DNA of 64,000 nucleotides, from contig JAZGUH010000559.1 in the NCBI GenBank assembly GCA_037893225.1, forward strand, positions 620,001 to 684,000, read 5' to 3'. The stretch's first letter is position 1; each line of letters opens with the position of its first letter. This stretch comes from Hippasteria phrygiana. Its lineage: Eukaryota; Echinodermata; Asteroidea; Valvatida; Goniasteridae. Below, one piece after another: positions 49,911 through 63,699 of this stretch. Both the position numbers and the translations under genes were made by a program. The notes beneath the pieces are model-generated. The model had not been told where the DNA came from and did not search any database. It saw only the letters and a program-made list of their open reading frames with translations.

Positions 49911-50493
49911 TCCTGTAGGCTGTAGTGCTGTATAAAAACTGGGATTTATTTCCCTGTAAATTAAGTCTATGTAGACATATTTGGTTTTAAGATGAAGAGG
50001 AGGTATTTTACTACAAGGTGATGTCACTCTGCTCGGACACAGCATGGAGGAAGGATCAGAAACTTTGAACACCAGAGCGGGCGTACAGCGGTTTGTACGA
50101 AAAGTGATCCGGAACTGTCGCAGTCACTATTCCATGGAGGAAGGAATATTAAAAAATTATATGGCTTACTTGTCAAACACCTTGTCATATTTTCAAATAC
50201 TCCGCATAGATGTAACCGTAGCCCACCGGGATACAACCGTTTACATACTTCATGCATGTCACGGCCAACGAGGCCAAAGCCAATCATTTTCCGTAGACGC
50301 ACATTCCTGATTATGGGCGCAGCCATTTTGTTTATTGTTTTTATCGCCAGAACTCTTGAGGGCGCACTTCATTGTTTTCATCAGTTCTGGGCTTTTTGTC
50401 AAAGGCGTTGGCTGCACTTTGAATTTGATGATTCGACTTTCGTTACGTTTAGCTTTGCGACTTCGATTTCGTCTGCAGCTATTCCCAACTCCA
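49911..50493. other. intergenic, nothing recognised
   Basis: ORFs on both strands look random; GATCCGGAACTGTCG recurs at about 49425 and 50107. Confidence 0.4.
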
Positions 50494-50730
50494 TTCAGTA
50501 GCGTAGGGAAGGAGGGTGCAGCAACAGTGCCGGAACACTTTGAAAGGGGGGGGGGGGGGGGGGGGGGGGGGAAGCAGCGCCGGTGCCGGACGGCTGCTGA
50601 CCTTTTCTACGTCTTTCTTTATGCGGAACTGCCAAAAGTTGGGGGGGGGGGGAGATTTCCCCCAAGTGGGAAATCCCCCCCCCCCCCCCCCCTCCCCAGC
50701 CCTTCCCCTCGTTCCGCCGCCGTTAGGGTG
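50494..50730. repeat. G/C-tract repeat, copy 1
   Basis: Begins CAGTAGCGTAGGGAAGG and carries three long G or C runs. The run GGAACACTTTGAAAGGGGG, a GCGGAACTGCCAAAAGT block and GTGGGAAATCCCC follow. The same blocks are found inverted at about 62090-62350. The long ORFs are poly-Gly or poly-Pro artefacts. Confidence 0.55.
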
Positions 50731-50973
50731 CAAAGTGGCAAATTTCCACGGGAATGAAAAAAGAAAAACAAAACACGATAACAATTTGTTCAAAAGGGAC
50801 GAAAATTATATTCTGCCACAGGCAAACAAAACGCTGGCTTTGCGCCTAACTCCACTGCTAATCTGAAGACTTAAATACTTAAATAAAGCTCTGGATCTGG
50901 GGTTCAGAAAAAAATATTTTGTTGTACATGTAGCTACAAAAAGCCCCAAATCTAGCCACATCTGAAGACATTT

Positions 50974-51140
50974 TCAAAGTAAAAAAGAAACTGACAGGAG
51001 CGGGATTCGAACCTGCGACCTCCAGGTTACCGTACCGGCGCTCTACCAACTCAGCTATCTTGCTCTATGTTGGTGGTTTCCCAAATTGTCAGTATCTTTG
51101 TTCGGGTGGGCGCTAGTCAGAAGTCATAAACCCAGAATAC
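50974..51140 (-). mobile_element. tRNA-derived SINE, copy 2
   Basis: Minus strand: A box ATAGCTGAGTTGGTAGAGCG and B box GGTTCGAATCC; the body continues with GACAATTTGGGAAACCACC on the 5' side. Confidence 0.7.
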
Positions 51141-52924
51141 CGCATAGCCAAGGACCACACCCAATTTTACGATACAACCTGAAGACGTGCAATTACGAGA
51201 AGCCAAAGCCAGAGTCTTTAAGGTTTGAGCCACTGAGCCGACCGAAGAGCGACCAAGTTATAGGCCTATGTGTAATTAATCACAGATAAGTGGAGAAACC
51301 CACAAAACGTGAAGTCAATTTGTAGGCCTACTTTGGGCAGAAAAATGTAACGAAGAATGAATTTGACAATATTCCCAACTCTCCCCCCCCCCCCTGTAAT
51401 TGGGTGCACCTGGCGCATGTCCGAAGGGAAGAAACACGAAGTGTAAAAAGGAACGCTCGTGTAGATGGTTGGAAAATGGGAAGGGGTACCCCCCCCCCCC
51501 CCCTTTTAATCTGTTTGACCCACTCCCGATGTCAGTAGACTGATGATGCCACGATACATCGGTTCAACATCTCCTGTCCCATGGATCAAATCTTGATAAA
51601 ACTGATGCGCGCAAAGGTATTTCGAAAATGCAGTATCATTTTTAGAAAATGTGACAAAATGAGATAGATTACCCGAAAGTTTTTGTCATCAGGCAAGATT
51701 GGACCGTTTGTACGGAAGTTTTTCCGTAAACTGATAAACGTAAGTATATAGGGCCAAAATGCGTGACAAAAACAGGAACTGATGAGTCTGGAAACGTAGG
51801 TCTAGCAGGAGTATAGGCCCTAAAGGGTGAATGAGGGGGAACAACAAGGACCGGTAATTACGTTGGGAACAACGTGAGGAATCTTTCCATGTATACAATT
51901 TTAAAATCATTCTTTATTTCAAAACGTCAGGTTTGAAAGATTTTACGGCTAACGACCTGCTTTGCAATTTAAGTTGGAAAAAACCATCACTTGGATAGAA
52001 AAATATCCCGACTATACCAGCATCAAGATTCCGAAGTCACTCCAGGGACTTGCCTCTGTACAGCTGTGAGCGAAGTTTAGTGAACGCGTGCTGTAAACGT
52101 TGAACTGGCAAGTTAAAAAACGTTATGTCCATGGACGAATCCTTTGACTGCGGGCGGGTTTTTTTGCTCGAGACACAGCGGTTATCATCCCGCTCTATCA
52201 TCGTTCCCCCTCCTGTCACTTCCACGGCCCCACACGGCCGCTTTGTCTCCGGAGCTGCTCAAGGTCCGATTATCACCCAACAATCGCTATCATCTTACCT
52301 TCTTCATCGCGTCTCATCCCCCCGTTGTCTTCGGGCAAAGTTTCAAAGTGGCGCGCGCTCGCTCGATCGCCGGGCTGTTCAGCTAAAGGTTGGGTGTGGG
52401 CGAACTTGAATTATTTCTGATGAGAGATAACCCGCGGGCTGTGATTGGGAAATCGCTCTACCTACAGACAACCATCAGGCCCCAAGCTGTATAATCTGAT
52501 ACATGAAATAAAAATCCTGCAAAGCTAATCCCTTCAGATTTGATATTATTTTTAAAGAACCCGCATAATATCGCCCTTTTATGAACAAAGTGACATGAGT
52601 GCATGATCTGCGAATGAGGCCCAGTTGGGTTTTGTTGGGCGTGTTGTTATTTCATTACAGTTACACCTGTGGCTCAGAGTTGAACTTAAACTAATGTGCA
52701 AACAAGTCTGAAATAGTTTATTTATTATATACATTTCTTTATTTACAGAGGTATATTTATCCAGGTCTTCCACGGGGCCCTTACAGCAAAAACATGAACA
52801 CAATGGATAGCAAATACAGAGGGAAAATAAAAACATTAATAATCAAATGAAATATAAATAAAAATAATAAAACTACTATCAAAAAAATCATCAAATAACA
52901 CCTATGAAGATTTGAATGAGTTTC
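51141..52924. other. intergenic, nothing coding recognised
   Basis: C-tracts near 51385 and 51490. Small ORFs on both strands lack domain features. Confidence 0.4.
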
Positions 52925-53205
52925 GAAAGTGAGTAAAGCAAACTGGCAGGGGCATTATTTAAACCTACGACCTTCAGAATACCGTATTGGTGCTCTACCA
53001 ACTGAGCTATCTTGCCCGGTGTTGGCGGCGTCCCAAATTGTGAGTGTCTCTGTTGTGGGGGGGGGGGGGGTGGCTCGTCAGAAGTCACAAACCCACAATG
53101 CCGAATCCCCAGGATCACTTTACGATACAACCTGGGAAGAGACATTATGGGGATCACTTAATTCGCCAAACAAACCACCAGGGAAACTGACCAGGTAATC
53201 TGAAT
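52925..53205 (-). mobile_element. tRNA-derived SINE, copy 3
   Basis: Minus strand: ATAGCTCAGTTGGTAGAGC and a decayed B box (GGTTTAAATAA). The body with GACAATTTGGGACGCC-like sequence, a G-run and GTTTGTGACTTCTGACGAG matches copy 2. Confidence 0.65.
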
Positions 53206-56200
53206 GAATTTTGAAAGTGAACAAAGAATACAAGCTTCCTTGCATCCCAGCGATGGTTCCAGTGTGCAACAGTCCGCCAGACGTCACCGTTGGCCGCCCC
53301 AAGACAACGGGAAGCAACAATTTTCTTTGCATTTTCTTCTGTTTTATTTTGCCCCTAATCATTCTAAGGTCTTTTGGTGAAGACAAGACTTTTTGCACAA
53401 ACTGAACCTCCCAATACAGCACTTTGTTATCCTAATGGTAGATATGGGTACTGAATTTCAGATAGGTATCCGTAATTTAAAAGCGAACATAATAATAAAA
53501 AAAGCATTGTCTTAAAATTCCACAATTAATGCAGCCATCCAATTGGCAACAATTTAACACGACTCTACAATTTGTTGGAACGACGATTTACCAAAATAAA
53601 TACGTTTTGTTATGGAAGTTTAGCCCAAATACAAGGCTAAAAGCCACTCTAATAAAGGGCTACAACAGAGGTGGTAGGGTTGGCCACATTTTAGGTTGCC
53701 AGCCCTACCGCCCTTACGGTTTTCCTGGCTCCAGATCTAAATAGAGGATACTGTACTGCTAGAGCATACAGCCCGAAACGTTGATCCCATTTATCCACAG
53801 CTACCTCACACAGACTTTTCATATAGTGTTATCATAACGCTGTTATTTTTTCACCAGCCATTTGCTATTGGTAAGTTGCTCATGGTTCTGCGTGCGTGTC
53901 ATATTTTTTGGGTCAAGTTGGGGCTATGTTGCAGGTGATCGATATTCAGGCAAGAATTTTCTTACTAAAATGTAGGCAAGAAGAAGAATGCAATCGAGCG
54001 ACAGGCCCTTGAGACGAAAAAATATAGAAATGACTTATTTTGTTGTCACTAATTGATAGCCGTCTTTATAATGTCACGCGTGCGTCATGAAAAAACTACC
54101 CCCAGGGCTTCTGCTACTCCGATTTAATTTCGAAATCAAATTGAACTCCCCCTCACAAAGTTTCTCAACAAACTTTTTAAAAAAGTGCTGATCGTGGACA
54201 ACGAAACGCAGACCTTCCTCCTACTTGCCTTTTCTCAGCTCGATTCTTGCAGTAAGAGTTGTGTCATATTCACTGGGGTCGATTGCAGGTGTTCGGAAGC
54301 TACCCCTCATTTGCCGTATCCGCCCCAGTCTGGGCTGGATGGGGGGAGGTGGGGGGATAAAAGTACGAGGCCGGTGTCAGTGAACTCCAAAATGTAGACC
54401 CCCTTCTTGCACTAGTCCCCCGGATCTAGGGGATGCAATGGGGGCTAACTCGCGACTTTGCCGCACGAGGTTTGTTTAAAGGAACTACCCCGGGTTGCCA
54501 TGGGATTTTGTTATGACTTGAATACATATAGAACAGTGTTGTTTCCATGCTGATTCTATGATTCTCCGCCTCCCTAGTAGCAATTCTGCAGAGTGGTATC
54601 AACATTTTGATTTAGTTTGCATATTCATGAGCTAAAGCATGATGTCATCAAAGGTGCAGCAGTGTCTCCATAATTGTATTAAAACATGCACAAACTTGTC
54701 TACACTTTCTTGAAGTAAGATTGCAAGTTTGACTTTGATTGTCATGCTAAACAGCTTTGGTGACTAATTTCGTCAAGTTTTGTTGGTGGCATGGGCGGCG
54801 ATTCCGGGGGGGGGGGGGGAGGACACGCCCCCAATGTTTTGGGAGGAGGGGACGGCTATGGCAGTGTGCCCCGCCCCCCCCCCCCCCCAATAATTTCCCT
54901 TTGTCATATACATTTTATGGGTCATTGGTTTTGCATTCACCAGTACCGTATGCACCAGAATACACGAAGTTCAACACATTTAAAAAAATATGACACCGAG
55001 TATTGTTAGCTGTGTGCTTTCACCTCCGTCCCGGTCCCAAACCTTGACGAGAAATCGCCGCCGCTAGTTGGTGATTTCAAAAGCACTCTTCAGAACGGTG
55101 TTTCTATTTTATTTGACTCTGATGGCGGATTGAGCTCAAACTTTCACAGGTTTGCTATGAACACTGCCTGCATGCCTGCAACTGTGTATCATAACTTTAA
55201 AGGCACACACCACCCTGAAATCCCCCAAATTGCATCTCTCTGGTTAGTCACCTATACTATTTTAAAATTGTAATCCCTGAGTGTGAACATTTGTTACCAC
55301 AATGTGTAATATTGACGGATAAATACATGTGGGGAAAAACGAAAGCGTTGGCATCCGGAAATTTAGACTGGCGCACATAGTGCAGACTGTACGCATGCAA
55401 AGCGCTATACAGACCAAGGGTACTACTCTGAATTTTCCAATTACGCCGGTCCGACAATTCTGAAGCAAACTGGCGTCCTCGAAATGATTTTCGTCAATGC
55501 TTTTCAGACAAACGGCGCGGATTGAAGAGATGTCCCTTGACATTATTATATTCTGCTTTTGTATGATCTTTCCAACCATGGCAATTTTATGACGAACGAT
55601 TTTTGTGGCCCAACTTGGTGTCTCTAAGGCATGTTCCCTTTAAAGTACGTCAAACTGTTCACATACATAATTATGTGTATTGCGTAACAACACAAAGCAA
55701 TGATACCGTTCCCAACGGCACACCCCATGGCTGAGTCCAGCGCAGACGGTCTTTCCCGTTTTCAAAGCCAATGGGGATTTAGTAACTATAGGCAGGATCT
55801 TTTTGTGATTATCATTTCACATCTGTACTAGTCAAAGAGAAAGTGAAAATGGGGTTCATTATTGAGATGAAAGATTAAGGAGGAAAAAAATGGTCATACT
55901 AATGAGGTATAGTTGAATTAGAATTTTAGATGGTTGGTCGAAGAAAGCTTGATTCAGAAAAAAACTACTCCCACACAGTGAATATTATGCCATAATTGCA
56001 AGTTAATAAACTATGACTACATGTGCACGTAAAATAACGCCACGTCTTTGTTCTATTTTTCATTCCTCGTATAATTGGCCAGACAACTTGGTTATTAAAA
56101 TAATTTTAAAACAGCACGACCTCGAGAAGATAATTAGAATTTGTAATTTCACAATTTGTCATCCCCGCCATACATTTTTCATCCAGGGATGCACGGAGCT

Positions 56201-56544
56201 TAATCCACAGTGAAATACGAGTGAGAATAATATATCCTTCTTTATAAAGTAGCCTAGTGCCATGAAGATGATAAAAAAAGGACGTTGTATTTGTATGAAA
56301 CATCACGAACTGATGAACCACTCACTGTAAACCAGTTGACATTTAACAATTGTTGACTGCTGTGATGTGGGATATGACGTTTTTAACACCCGAGGGACGC
56401 ATAGCACCCGAGGCGAAGCCGAGGGTGCTATGCGTCCCAGTCAACAATTGATTTGTTATATCGCCAAACCCAGTTTAACTTGCCTTGCTCGGTTGAAATT
56501 AACTCGAACAAATCACGCAATAAAAAAGCTGATCGTCTGCTAAT
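53206..56544. other. intergenic, nothing coding recognised
   Basis: Contains G and C tracts near 54808 and 54873. A segment between about 55196 and 55640 is bounded by CTTTAAAGG-type ends and may be an old MITE. A palindromic block (GCACCCGAGG / CCGAGGGTGC) lies near 56400-56430. No gene recognised. Confidence 0.4.
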
Positions 56545-57206
56545 CAGTGTTGTAGTCGAGACCCCGAAGTCCGAGACCGAGACCAAGACCGAGACCTGAT
56601 GGTCCGAGACCAAGACCGAGACCGAGACCGAGAACTGGAAGACCGAGACCGAGACCGAGACCTAATGGCCCGAGACCGAGACCGAGACCTCGAGACCTTT
56701 GTATGTCATTTACATAATAAAAGAATGCAAAAATATCACAAATTTCCATATGCATTATGTGCAAAGGAGTATACATGTACATGTCGTTCCCAACTTCCCA
56801 TACATGAAGCTAATGCGCTACATGTACGTTTGGGCACGCGTACACGGCAAAGAAACGATGTTGTCATCATGTCATGTACTGCACGTTTATAAATCTTTAG
56901 TCGAGTAGAGCGTACAGGTACTGTAATCGATTCTGTAAACAAGAAGTTGTCATATACTGCACAATTATACATCTCGAGTCGAGTCGAGCGTGCTGTAATC
57001 GATTCTGCACATGTGCTGTTTGTATACAATATTAATGGTCTCGATACCGAGACCAGCAAAATACCGAGACCACGGGGTACCGAGCCGAGACCGAGACCGA
57101 GACCAAGACCACAGGGTACCGAGACCGAGACCAAGACCGAGACCAGGAAAAACTGGTCTCGAGACCGGTCTCGAGACCGAGACCGGTCTCGAGACCTACA
57201 ACACTG
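56545..57206. mobile_element. hAT-type element with GAGACC arrays, copy 2
   Basis: The ends CAGTGTTGTAGTCGAGACC and GGTCTCGAGACCTACAACACTG are the same as at 23198-24488. GAGACC arrays lie at both ends. The flanks (CTGCTAAT and GTGCTAAT) match at 7 of 8 bases but are offset by two bases from the right end, so the duplication is imperfect. Confidence 0.65.
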
Positions 57207-57954
57207 CTGTGCTAATCCGCTGCTCCAACTATAGTTTACTGTTGTCTAACTGCACTATCGTCAACAGCGTGGGTACCAATGATACAGCTCAATAGCTGAC
57301 TGATATCATTCTTGGAGCGTGCCAGTCGTTTTTATAGACCGGACACGTGATCGTTCTAGGCCAATCAAAATACAGTAGGCTATCCAAGACGGAGATATAA
57401 CAATGTTTATTATCTTGAACTCAAAATCTTCAATAGAACGTCAGTCTTTTGACGCATTAGGTTATGGGTCATTTTCAATTTTCTGAACTCGATGCAATAA
57501 TTCAGCTGGAACGTTTTACTGTTAAAGGTTTGATATCGCTTTGACAAAGCGGACGAAAAAATTACAGACAGTGTTCATGCTTTGTGTGGTCCAACACATA
57601 ATAACTAACCCTTGACAGTTGGAGCGAAATCCGTCATCCGAGTGAGGAGAAAATAGTCAAAAACCTTTATATTTTATGTGATTTTTGTGCACAATCGTAT
57701 TTCCTTATTTCTATTGCTAAAAACAAAAATAAGCCATCGTGGCGTTTTTGGATGTCTTCAGATACAGTTTTCTCGAAAATAACGGGAACCGGTATTATGT
57801 TAATAAACAGTACGTATAGCCTCGACACTGTAACTAGTAATCTTTGTAGTTACCAAAGCTATATAAAACATTTGAAATCAATGCAGATTGCACTTGAGCA
57901 AAACATTTTCCGATTTTACACTAAAAAAGTTATACTCAAGTCGGGTATTTGATG
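57207..57954. other. intergenic, nothing recognised
   Basis: No gene or repeat structure identified. Confidence 0.4.
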
Positions 57955-58237
57955 CAGTGGGGTATCCAGCGGGGGGGGGGGGGGGGGGGGGGGGACGCAA
58001 CTGCCCTCGCGTCATTTTGTATTTTTGCATTTTGCATTTTGCTCCAAGAAATGAAAAGGCCACATCTTCGTAACCGGTACCTTTCCCCACCATCCCCTGC
58101 TTTAAAATATATTTCTAGCAAACGGAAATTTGAGACCAGCTTTTTAAACATTTCGGGCGCAAAAAAGAAGGTTACGTTTTCATTGTGTTTTTTTAATGTT
58201 GCCCCAATCTCTGACCCAAAATCTGGATACGCCATTG
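57955..58237. mobile_element. hAT MITE with G-tract, copy 2
   Basis: Starts CAGTGGGGTATCCAGCG followed by about 24 G and ends CTGGATACGCCATTG. These are the same ends as 25893-26038. TTTGATG occurs on both sides but two bases away on the right, so the target duplication is uncertain. Confidence 0.6.
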
Positions 58238-58379
58238 ACTTTGATGTAACTGGCATTAATGAATTATAATTTTGTTTCATCTCGAGCGCCTGAACTATCA
58301 GCGTTTAATTATACTTCTGTGCGTAGAATCGGACGCTATATGTGGTGCGTTTCTTCCGTCTGTTTTACTTACTGTGTCT

Positions 58380-58600
58380 TCTGACTAGCGCCCACCGAAC
58401 AAAGACACTGACATTTTGGGAAACCGCCAACACGGGGCACTCAGTTGGCAGATCGCCGGTACGGTGTTCCGGAGGTCGCAGGTTCGAATCCCGCTCCTGC
58501 CAGTCTTCTTTGTTCACTTTACAAATGCATTCAAATTACTTAGTCAGTTTTCCTTGTTGTTTGTTTGACGGTTTTACTGGCTTATTCGAACACGCACGTG
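58380..58600 (+). mobile_element. tRNA-derived SINE, copy 4
   Basis: Plus strand: CACTCAGTTGGCAGATCGCC (decayed A box), GGAGGTCGCAGGTTCGAATC and CCGCTCCTGCCAG, then TCTTTGTTCACTTTAC. It is preceded by GACATTTTGGGAAACCGCC as in the other copies. Confidence 0.7.
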
Positions 58601-61600
58601 GTAAAACAACTAAAAGAAGGGTTCGTGTAGTCGTTCTGAATGCCTACCGGTATACGTCGTGCGTGTAGATATAATTGTTTATGTAAATATAATCCAAAGG
58701 TCGTGGTGGTCATATTCCATTTTTGTTCTTCTTCACATTTTTTATTTTTGGCATTTATGCCTAACGTATGAAATAGTGTCATACCAAGGCGAACTCCCTC
58801 CTTTTTGCTTTCACGGGGAAATATCGGACCCTCCCCCCCCCCCCCCCCCCCCCCCGCAAATATCCTGGATCCGCCCCTGTTCAGATGAAGTACCCGTACG
58901 GTAGTTCAGACCAGTTTGCCGCTCTTAGAAGCTTCTCAATCTAATTACCAATCAGTCTTATGTGCGGGACGGGGCAGAAAATACCAGAGAAATGGACCGA
59001 CCGGGAATCAGAAATGTAGTACGTACGTTCACCACCAACACAAACCTGTGTTTGTAAAAAGGGAAAGTAATCCACAGTTATATTGGTTTGTAACAAAACA
59101 TTCCAAATACATCCCGACACGGCTCTGAGGATTCCCGGTCGCTCCCAAGCGGTGCCCGGCATACAAAAAAACTGATGGATTCTCGCGTGGATTGGGGTAC
59201 AAAGAGACGGTGGGGGAGAAGACGATTTGCTTGATCGGTGAGTAGGTCATCAGTTGATTAACAGGTGCCTGTATCTATAGCCGTATACCTGTCATGCGTC
59301 TCCCTCCTAGCCCCCGTGAGTTGTCACCGGCCGCTTCCTGCATGCCTGAAAGCCATTGCCAAGATTGGAGTGCGCACCTTGGAGCCTTCCCGGTCTTTTC
59401 TTTGCCTGGGACAACCTTGCGCAATTACTGCGGCGGAGCGCCCGGGGACAGCGCTCGGCTACGGGCAATCTTCATTTTGCTTTTCATCTCCGCCAGATGA
59501 AAGTGACGGCGACTTCCTGACCTTGACAATATCATTCGGGCATCGTACCCGGGGATATCTGCGGGACATCTCCGGGTTATTTGCCTTGTCGCCTGGACCC
59601 CTCGCGCCAGCGAGATTTCCCCTCCTCGGAGAAGTAACAAACTCATCAAAGGCAAGCAGCACTCACCAGAGGCCATCGAGTGCAAGCGCAGCGCTGCTGC
59701 GGCAAAAAATCCACCTTTGACGGCTCGCTCCCGTGCATGCCGCGCTGCGCTACAATTCACATCAGGTTCTATTCAAATCAAATCTCTAGCATGAGGCCGG
59801 TACCCGACAGAGTTCTGCTTTCCTCGTGATTTTTTGCTTCATGTTTTTTCTCCCTAAGTTTTAAAAATGTATTTAGCATATTGCTCTCTATTTGCGTCAT
59901 CTTATCCATGCCTGGCAATGATCAAGTGCTCAACAGGTAATGCATAAAAACACAATCTGTTTGCGACTCCGGTCCAGACATATCTCTCTATGCCGTATCC
60001 TGTGTTTCTGAATTTTAAAGAGCATTACACGGACTCAAACTGGAAACTCCTTCGGGTCACTGACCGGGAACCGATAAACTTCACTCCGAGCGAAAAAAAA
60101 CACAGCAAGCAAGTGTGGCTAAGGAAATGTTTACTGTTGTGAGTCGGTGTTGGCGGTTCGGCATACAGTGAGTCTTCTAAATACAAGCCTGTGGGCCATC
60201 TCTAGACGTCCTAAGCACATCCCAAGAGAGAGGAAAAGTGGGGGAATTCTGAAGAGATACATCAACTATAAGCGCCAGGAATTTCTTTTTTTAATAAATC
60301 GTGCTGACTCCGCAGTATACACATACGTCGTTTGCGCGATTTGTGTACACTGTAATAACTGTCGTATTTTTACGCTGATGGGGGAAAAGGGTTGTTTGCA
60401 TAATACAAAATTAAGATGAAGCTTTGGACTCCCGGGATATGATGAGCAACTTTACCAATACAGAGGCGATGTGTACGAATTACACATACTTTGAGATCGC
60501 ATGCCTCCTGGACGTAATTCCCGCAGTGATTTTGTTTACTTGTACGGCAATGACATTCAAATTATCTCCTGTATAACTAAACGCCGGAAACGCTCTAAGT
60601 CTTCCAACCAGGAAAAACAGATGATGACAGACAAATGCATGAGTTCACGATACTTTTTTTGTACAAACACACAACAAACATCTGTGTCTATTTTGCATTC
60701 GACTTTTATTTACAGAGTCAAATTCTGTATCGTGATGAAGTTCAGAGAGACAGAAGGAAAGGATAAAAATGGCACGGCCGTGCCCGGGGACTGGCGTATT
60801 TTCCCTGACACTTGCATGTGGCGTCATAAGGCTTTGCGAACGGGGAGGGCATATCGGCATAAAATGCAGGCATCTATAAAGACGCCCTCGAGCGGCCTCG
60901 CACGCCTGCATGTTGAATCGGAGTCAAAGTCTGTGCGAGTATTGACCCCGGCCCAACAAATCCGGCTGTGTGTTCATCGTATGGTACCGTATATATTGGG
61001 GAGGGAACTGAGACGAGGAGAAAGCCAGAAAACATACATGATGACATTTATTCACTTTCTTTTCTTTGGGCTAACCTTTCTGCTTGGTTGGACATCAATG
61101 TATCCACTGGCCGTAAGTAAACTTGATAATGCCGTAATGGAAATGCCGCAGCCTTTTGTTCGGCAGTGGTTGGAAGTGAGAGAAGGGGGGGGGGGGGGGG
61201 GGGGGTGGAGGTGGTTGGGAATTGTTCGGAGGAGCGGATGGGGTAGATCTAAGTTGATCTGGCAGCTTTGGTTCGGCACTGAATTATGCACAACTGCGCC
61301 TAACCCGGGGGCTTTTAGTCTTCAGCTTAGCTTAAGTACGGTATACCAGCAGTGTCTTAATTAAGGGGATTTATTTGTATGTGTTAATCTGTAAAAATCA
61401 TTTGCGCTTCCCCATTGAGTGGTTTTCTGTTGTTATCAGTGACGGGAATTATTAGTTATCGATTATCGACAGAGACGGGTGTGCGTGGGTGCCCCGCGGT
61501 AGGACATTATGTTTTTGTCGTCTTTTTCTAAAGAAAAGAACCAGTAAAGTACCGGTATGTATTTGATATGCGCATTATGTCATGTGCGAACTTCTTATGA

Positions 61601-62059
61601 TGGGGTTATTGGAAGTTACTTCGCAACGGGTAGGCCTACTTGGCCGCAGCCGACCATATCCCAGCTTTTCAATCCCCCCCCCCCCCCCCCGGTTGTCACG
61701 TTTTCTGTTAGTTGATTTTGGGCCTATGATTATCAAGATGTCACTCCGTTGTTTAATATGTCTGCGATTCACTTCGCGGTTAATTTCGATTCTATCTAAA
61801 TAAATCGGTTTGACTGCAGACGACTGAATTCTGTTGATCTGACTTCGGGGAAGTCAAGCAAAACGCGATCAAGATTATGCTGTGCCTAAAGGTTTCTGAT
61901 CTTGTTCACACTTCGGAAGAAAATTACACAGATTTTGTTTGAGATAATTATGCCTATGGCAAATGCAGTGTCATTTTCAGGGTTTGTAAATTTGTTGTTT
62001 CGCTCGGATTAGAAATTTCGCTCGGATTAGAAATGGCATCTTAACGCAAGCCATCATCG
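58601..62059. other. intergenic, no gene supported
   Basis: Contains C or G tracts near 58830-58855, 61187-61205 and 61673-61690 and a GC-rich stretch at about 59290-59720. No domain, splice pattern or conserved motif was found in the ORFs, including the 287-codon one at 60501-61364. Confidence 0.4.
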
Positions 62060-62402
62060 CAATCTCAGTGAAAGAAGGGGGTAAAAAAAGGTGGGGGGGG
62101 GGGGGGGACGTATTTGGAACAGTTTATGCATTGGGTGAGTATTTACCGGCCATAAAAGTCTGAAATGTTTGGAGCAATAATTATGGTTGCCGCCGCTCGC
62201 GGCGGAACAGGGCCCCCACTTTTTCCACTTGGGGGAAATCCCCTCCCTCCACTTTTGGCAGTTCTGCATAAAGAAAAACATAGAAAAGGGCAGCTGCAGC
62301 CACCCCCCCCCCCCCCCCCCCCCACTTTCAAAAGTGTTCCGCCGCACCTTGCCGCAGTGAAACATATTCGGGCCCGTTTCCAAGACTATTCTCTTCCACG
62401 GT
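62060..62402. repeat. G/C-tract repeat, copy 2 (inverted)
   Basis: Shares GGGGGAAATCCCCTCCC, ACTTTTGGCAGTTCTGCATA and CCACTTTCAAAAGTGTTCC with 50494-50730 in the opposite orientation. It has two long tracts. Confidence 0.55.
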
Positions 62403-63690
62403 AGGGGCACAGCCGGTCACGTGACTTCTTGAAGAATCAATAGATGCTTGGCCACCTCCCCAAAGACAAATCTTAGGTGCCCCGCTGTCTCAAATGCAAG
62501 GCTCTCAAATATGATCAGATCAATGTACACAATTTTTGGACTATTTTCCAACCCTGCATCCTAGCTAGCTGAATAGGGATTCAATTAATTTGGAAAAATT
62601 AGTGACTGCGTGTCTGCATGTCTATCTTATCAAAATTTACAAAACCTTTTTTGGGGAAGGTAGAAGTCAGGATGGTTTCAATGACAAGTGCTCATCTCAA
62701 TAAAATTTAATTCAATTAAGTTCTGCAGCCTTTCTCTTATGGGATCCTCCGTCGTATACGAAGATTTTAAATAAATTAATTAATCAATCAATAAATAACT
62801 GAGCATCCTAACCAAAGACCCAACTCAGGAAACAATAAGCCGCTGAAGAATGGCATTTCCAGAAGATCTGACTCAAGATGTTGAATTATTATGAGCCGAC
62901 AGGTGCGGGACATACGGCCTCATGCATGATGCACGCTAAACACCGCCCAAGCTTACTCATTAATTGCCCCACCAAAATATTGATCAGGTTGATAATAACA
63001 TCAGCCAGTTCACCGAGAGGCCCATGTGCAACGCGGACAGTGAAGAGATCTCCGGCTGTCGGCTGGTTAGAGGGGGTGGTTCCTCACGGAGATGTCTTCA
63101 TTTATTATTGAGTAAAAGAGAGCAGAGTACGTACGCTGGTTTTGGCTGCAGTGCTTTATACAGAGATTTAGGCACATAACCACCGTGTGGTACCGGTAGT
63201 AGGTGAACGGAGCAAGCTGAGATTTGATTGTACATTACTCCAATGTATGCATTTTCATAAAGACCGGCTCCATATGCTTGTCCAACAGCGGTTATCACCT
63301 CTTGAAGTTAGACTGGAAGTAATAAGGAAAAACAAATCCACAGCACCTTTAAAGACAAGTTAACTTCACAGTTTTGCAGGAGAGATTTTATACACACAAC
63401 TTGAAGTGGAAAAGTCTAGGTTTGAATTTTCGTTATAGGAAAAAAAGAAGACATTACTCATTAACATTAACACCAGCAAACACACTAAAGATATCGGATT
63501 AAAGAAAAGTAGCGAAGTAGGTTTGCGGGTAAACATCATGGAAAGGTACTCTTTTGAGAAAGTTTTGGCTCTAAAATGAGCCGGTGATGGTGAGAGTATG
63601 ACCTCGATGTGTGGAACAGTGTGCTCTGTTCGTCCTGAAGAGACTGCAAACCTTACGGTACTTCCCCACTTTGTGTCACTCCACCATAAA
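62403..63690. other. intergenic, nothing recognised
   Basis: No gene or repeat structure identified. Confidence 0.4.
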
Positions 63691-63699
63691 GCTTCAAAC

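Noticed and set aside
50335..50866. Gly- and Pro-rich ORFs on both strands
   Set aside because: Translations of G and C tracts.
56599..57295. RDRD-rich ORFs
   Set aside because: The same GAGACC-array artefact in the second hAT copy.
59265..59720. 151-codon ORF in a GC-rich stretch
   Set aside because: Open on both strands with no conserved motif; a GC-rich by-product or possible promoter region, not a supported gene.
60501..61364. 287-codon ORF on the plus strand
   Set aside because: It crosses a poly-G run, has no domain, and its codon pattern is unlike the clear genes; the length is plausible by chance in GC-rich DNA.
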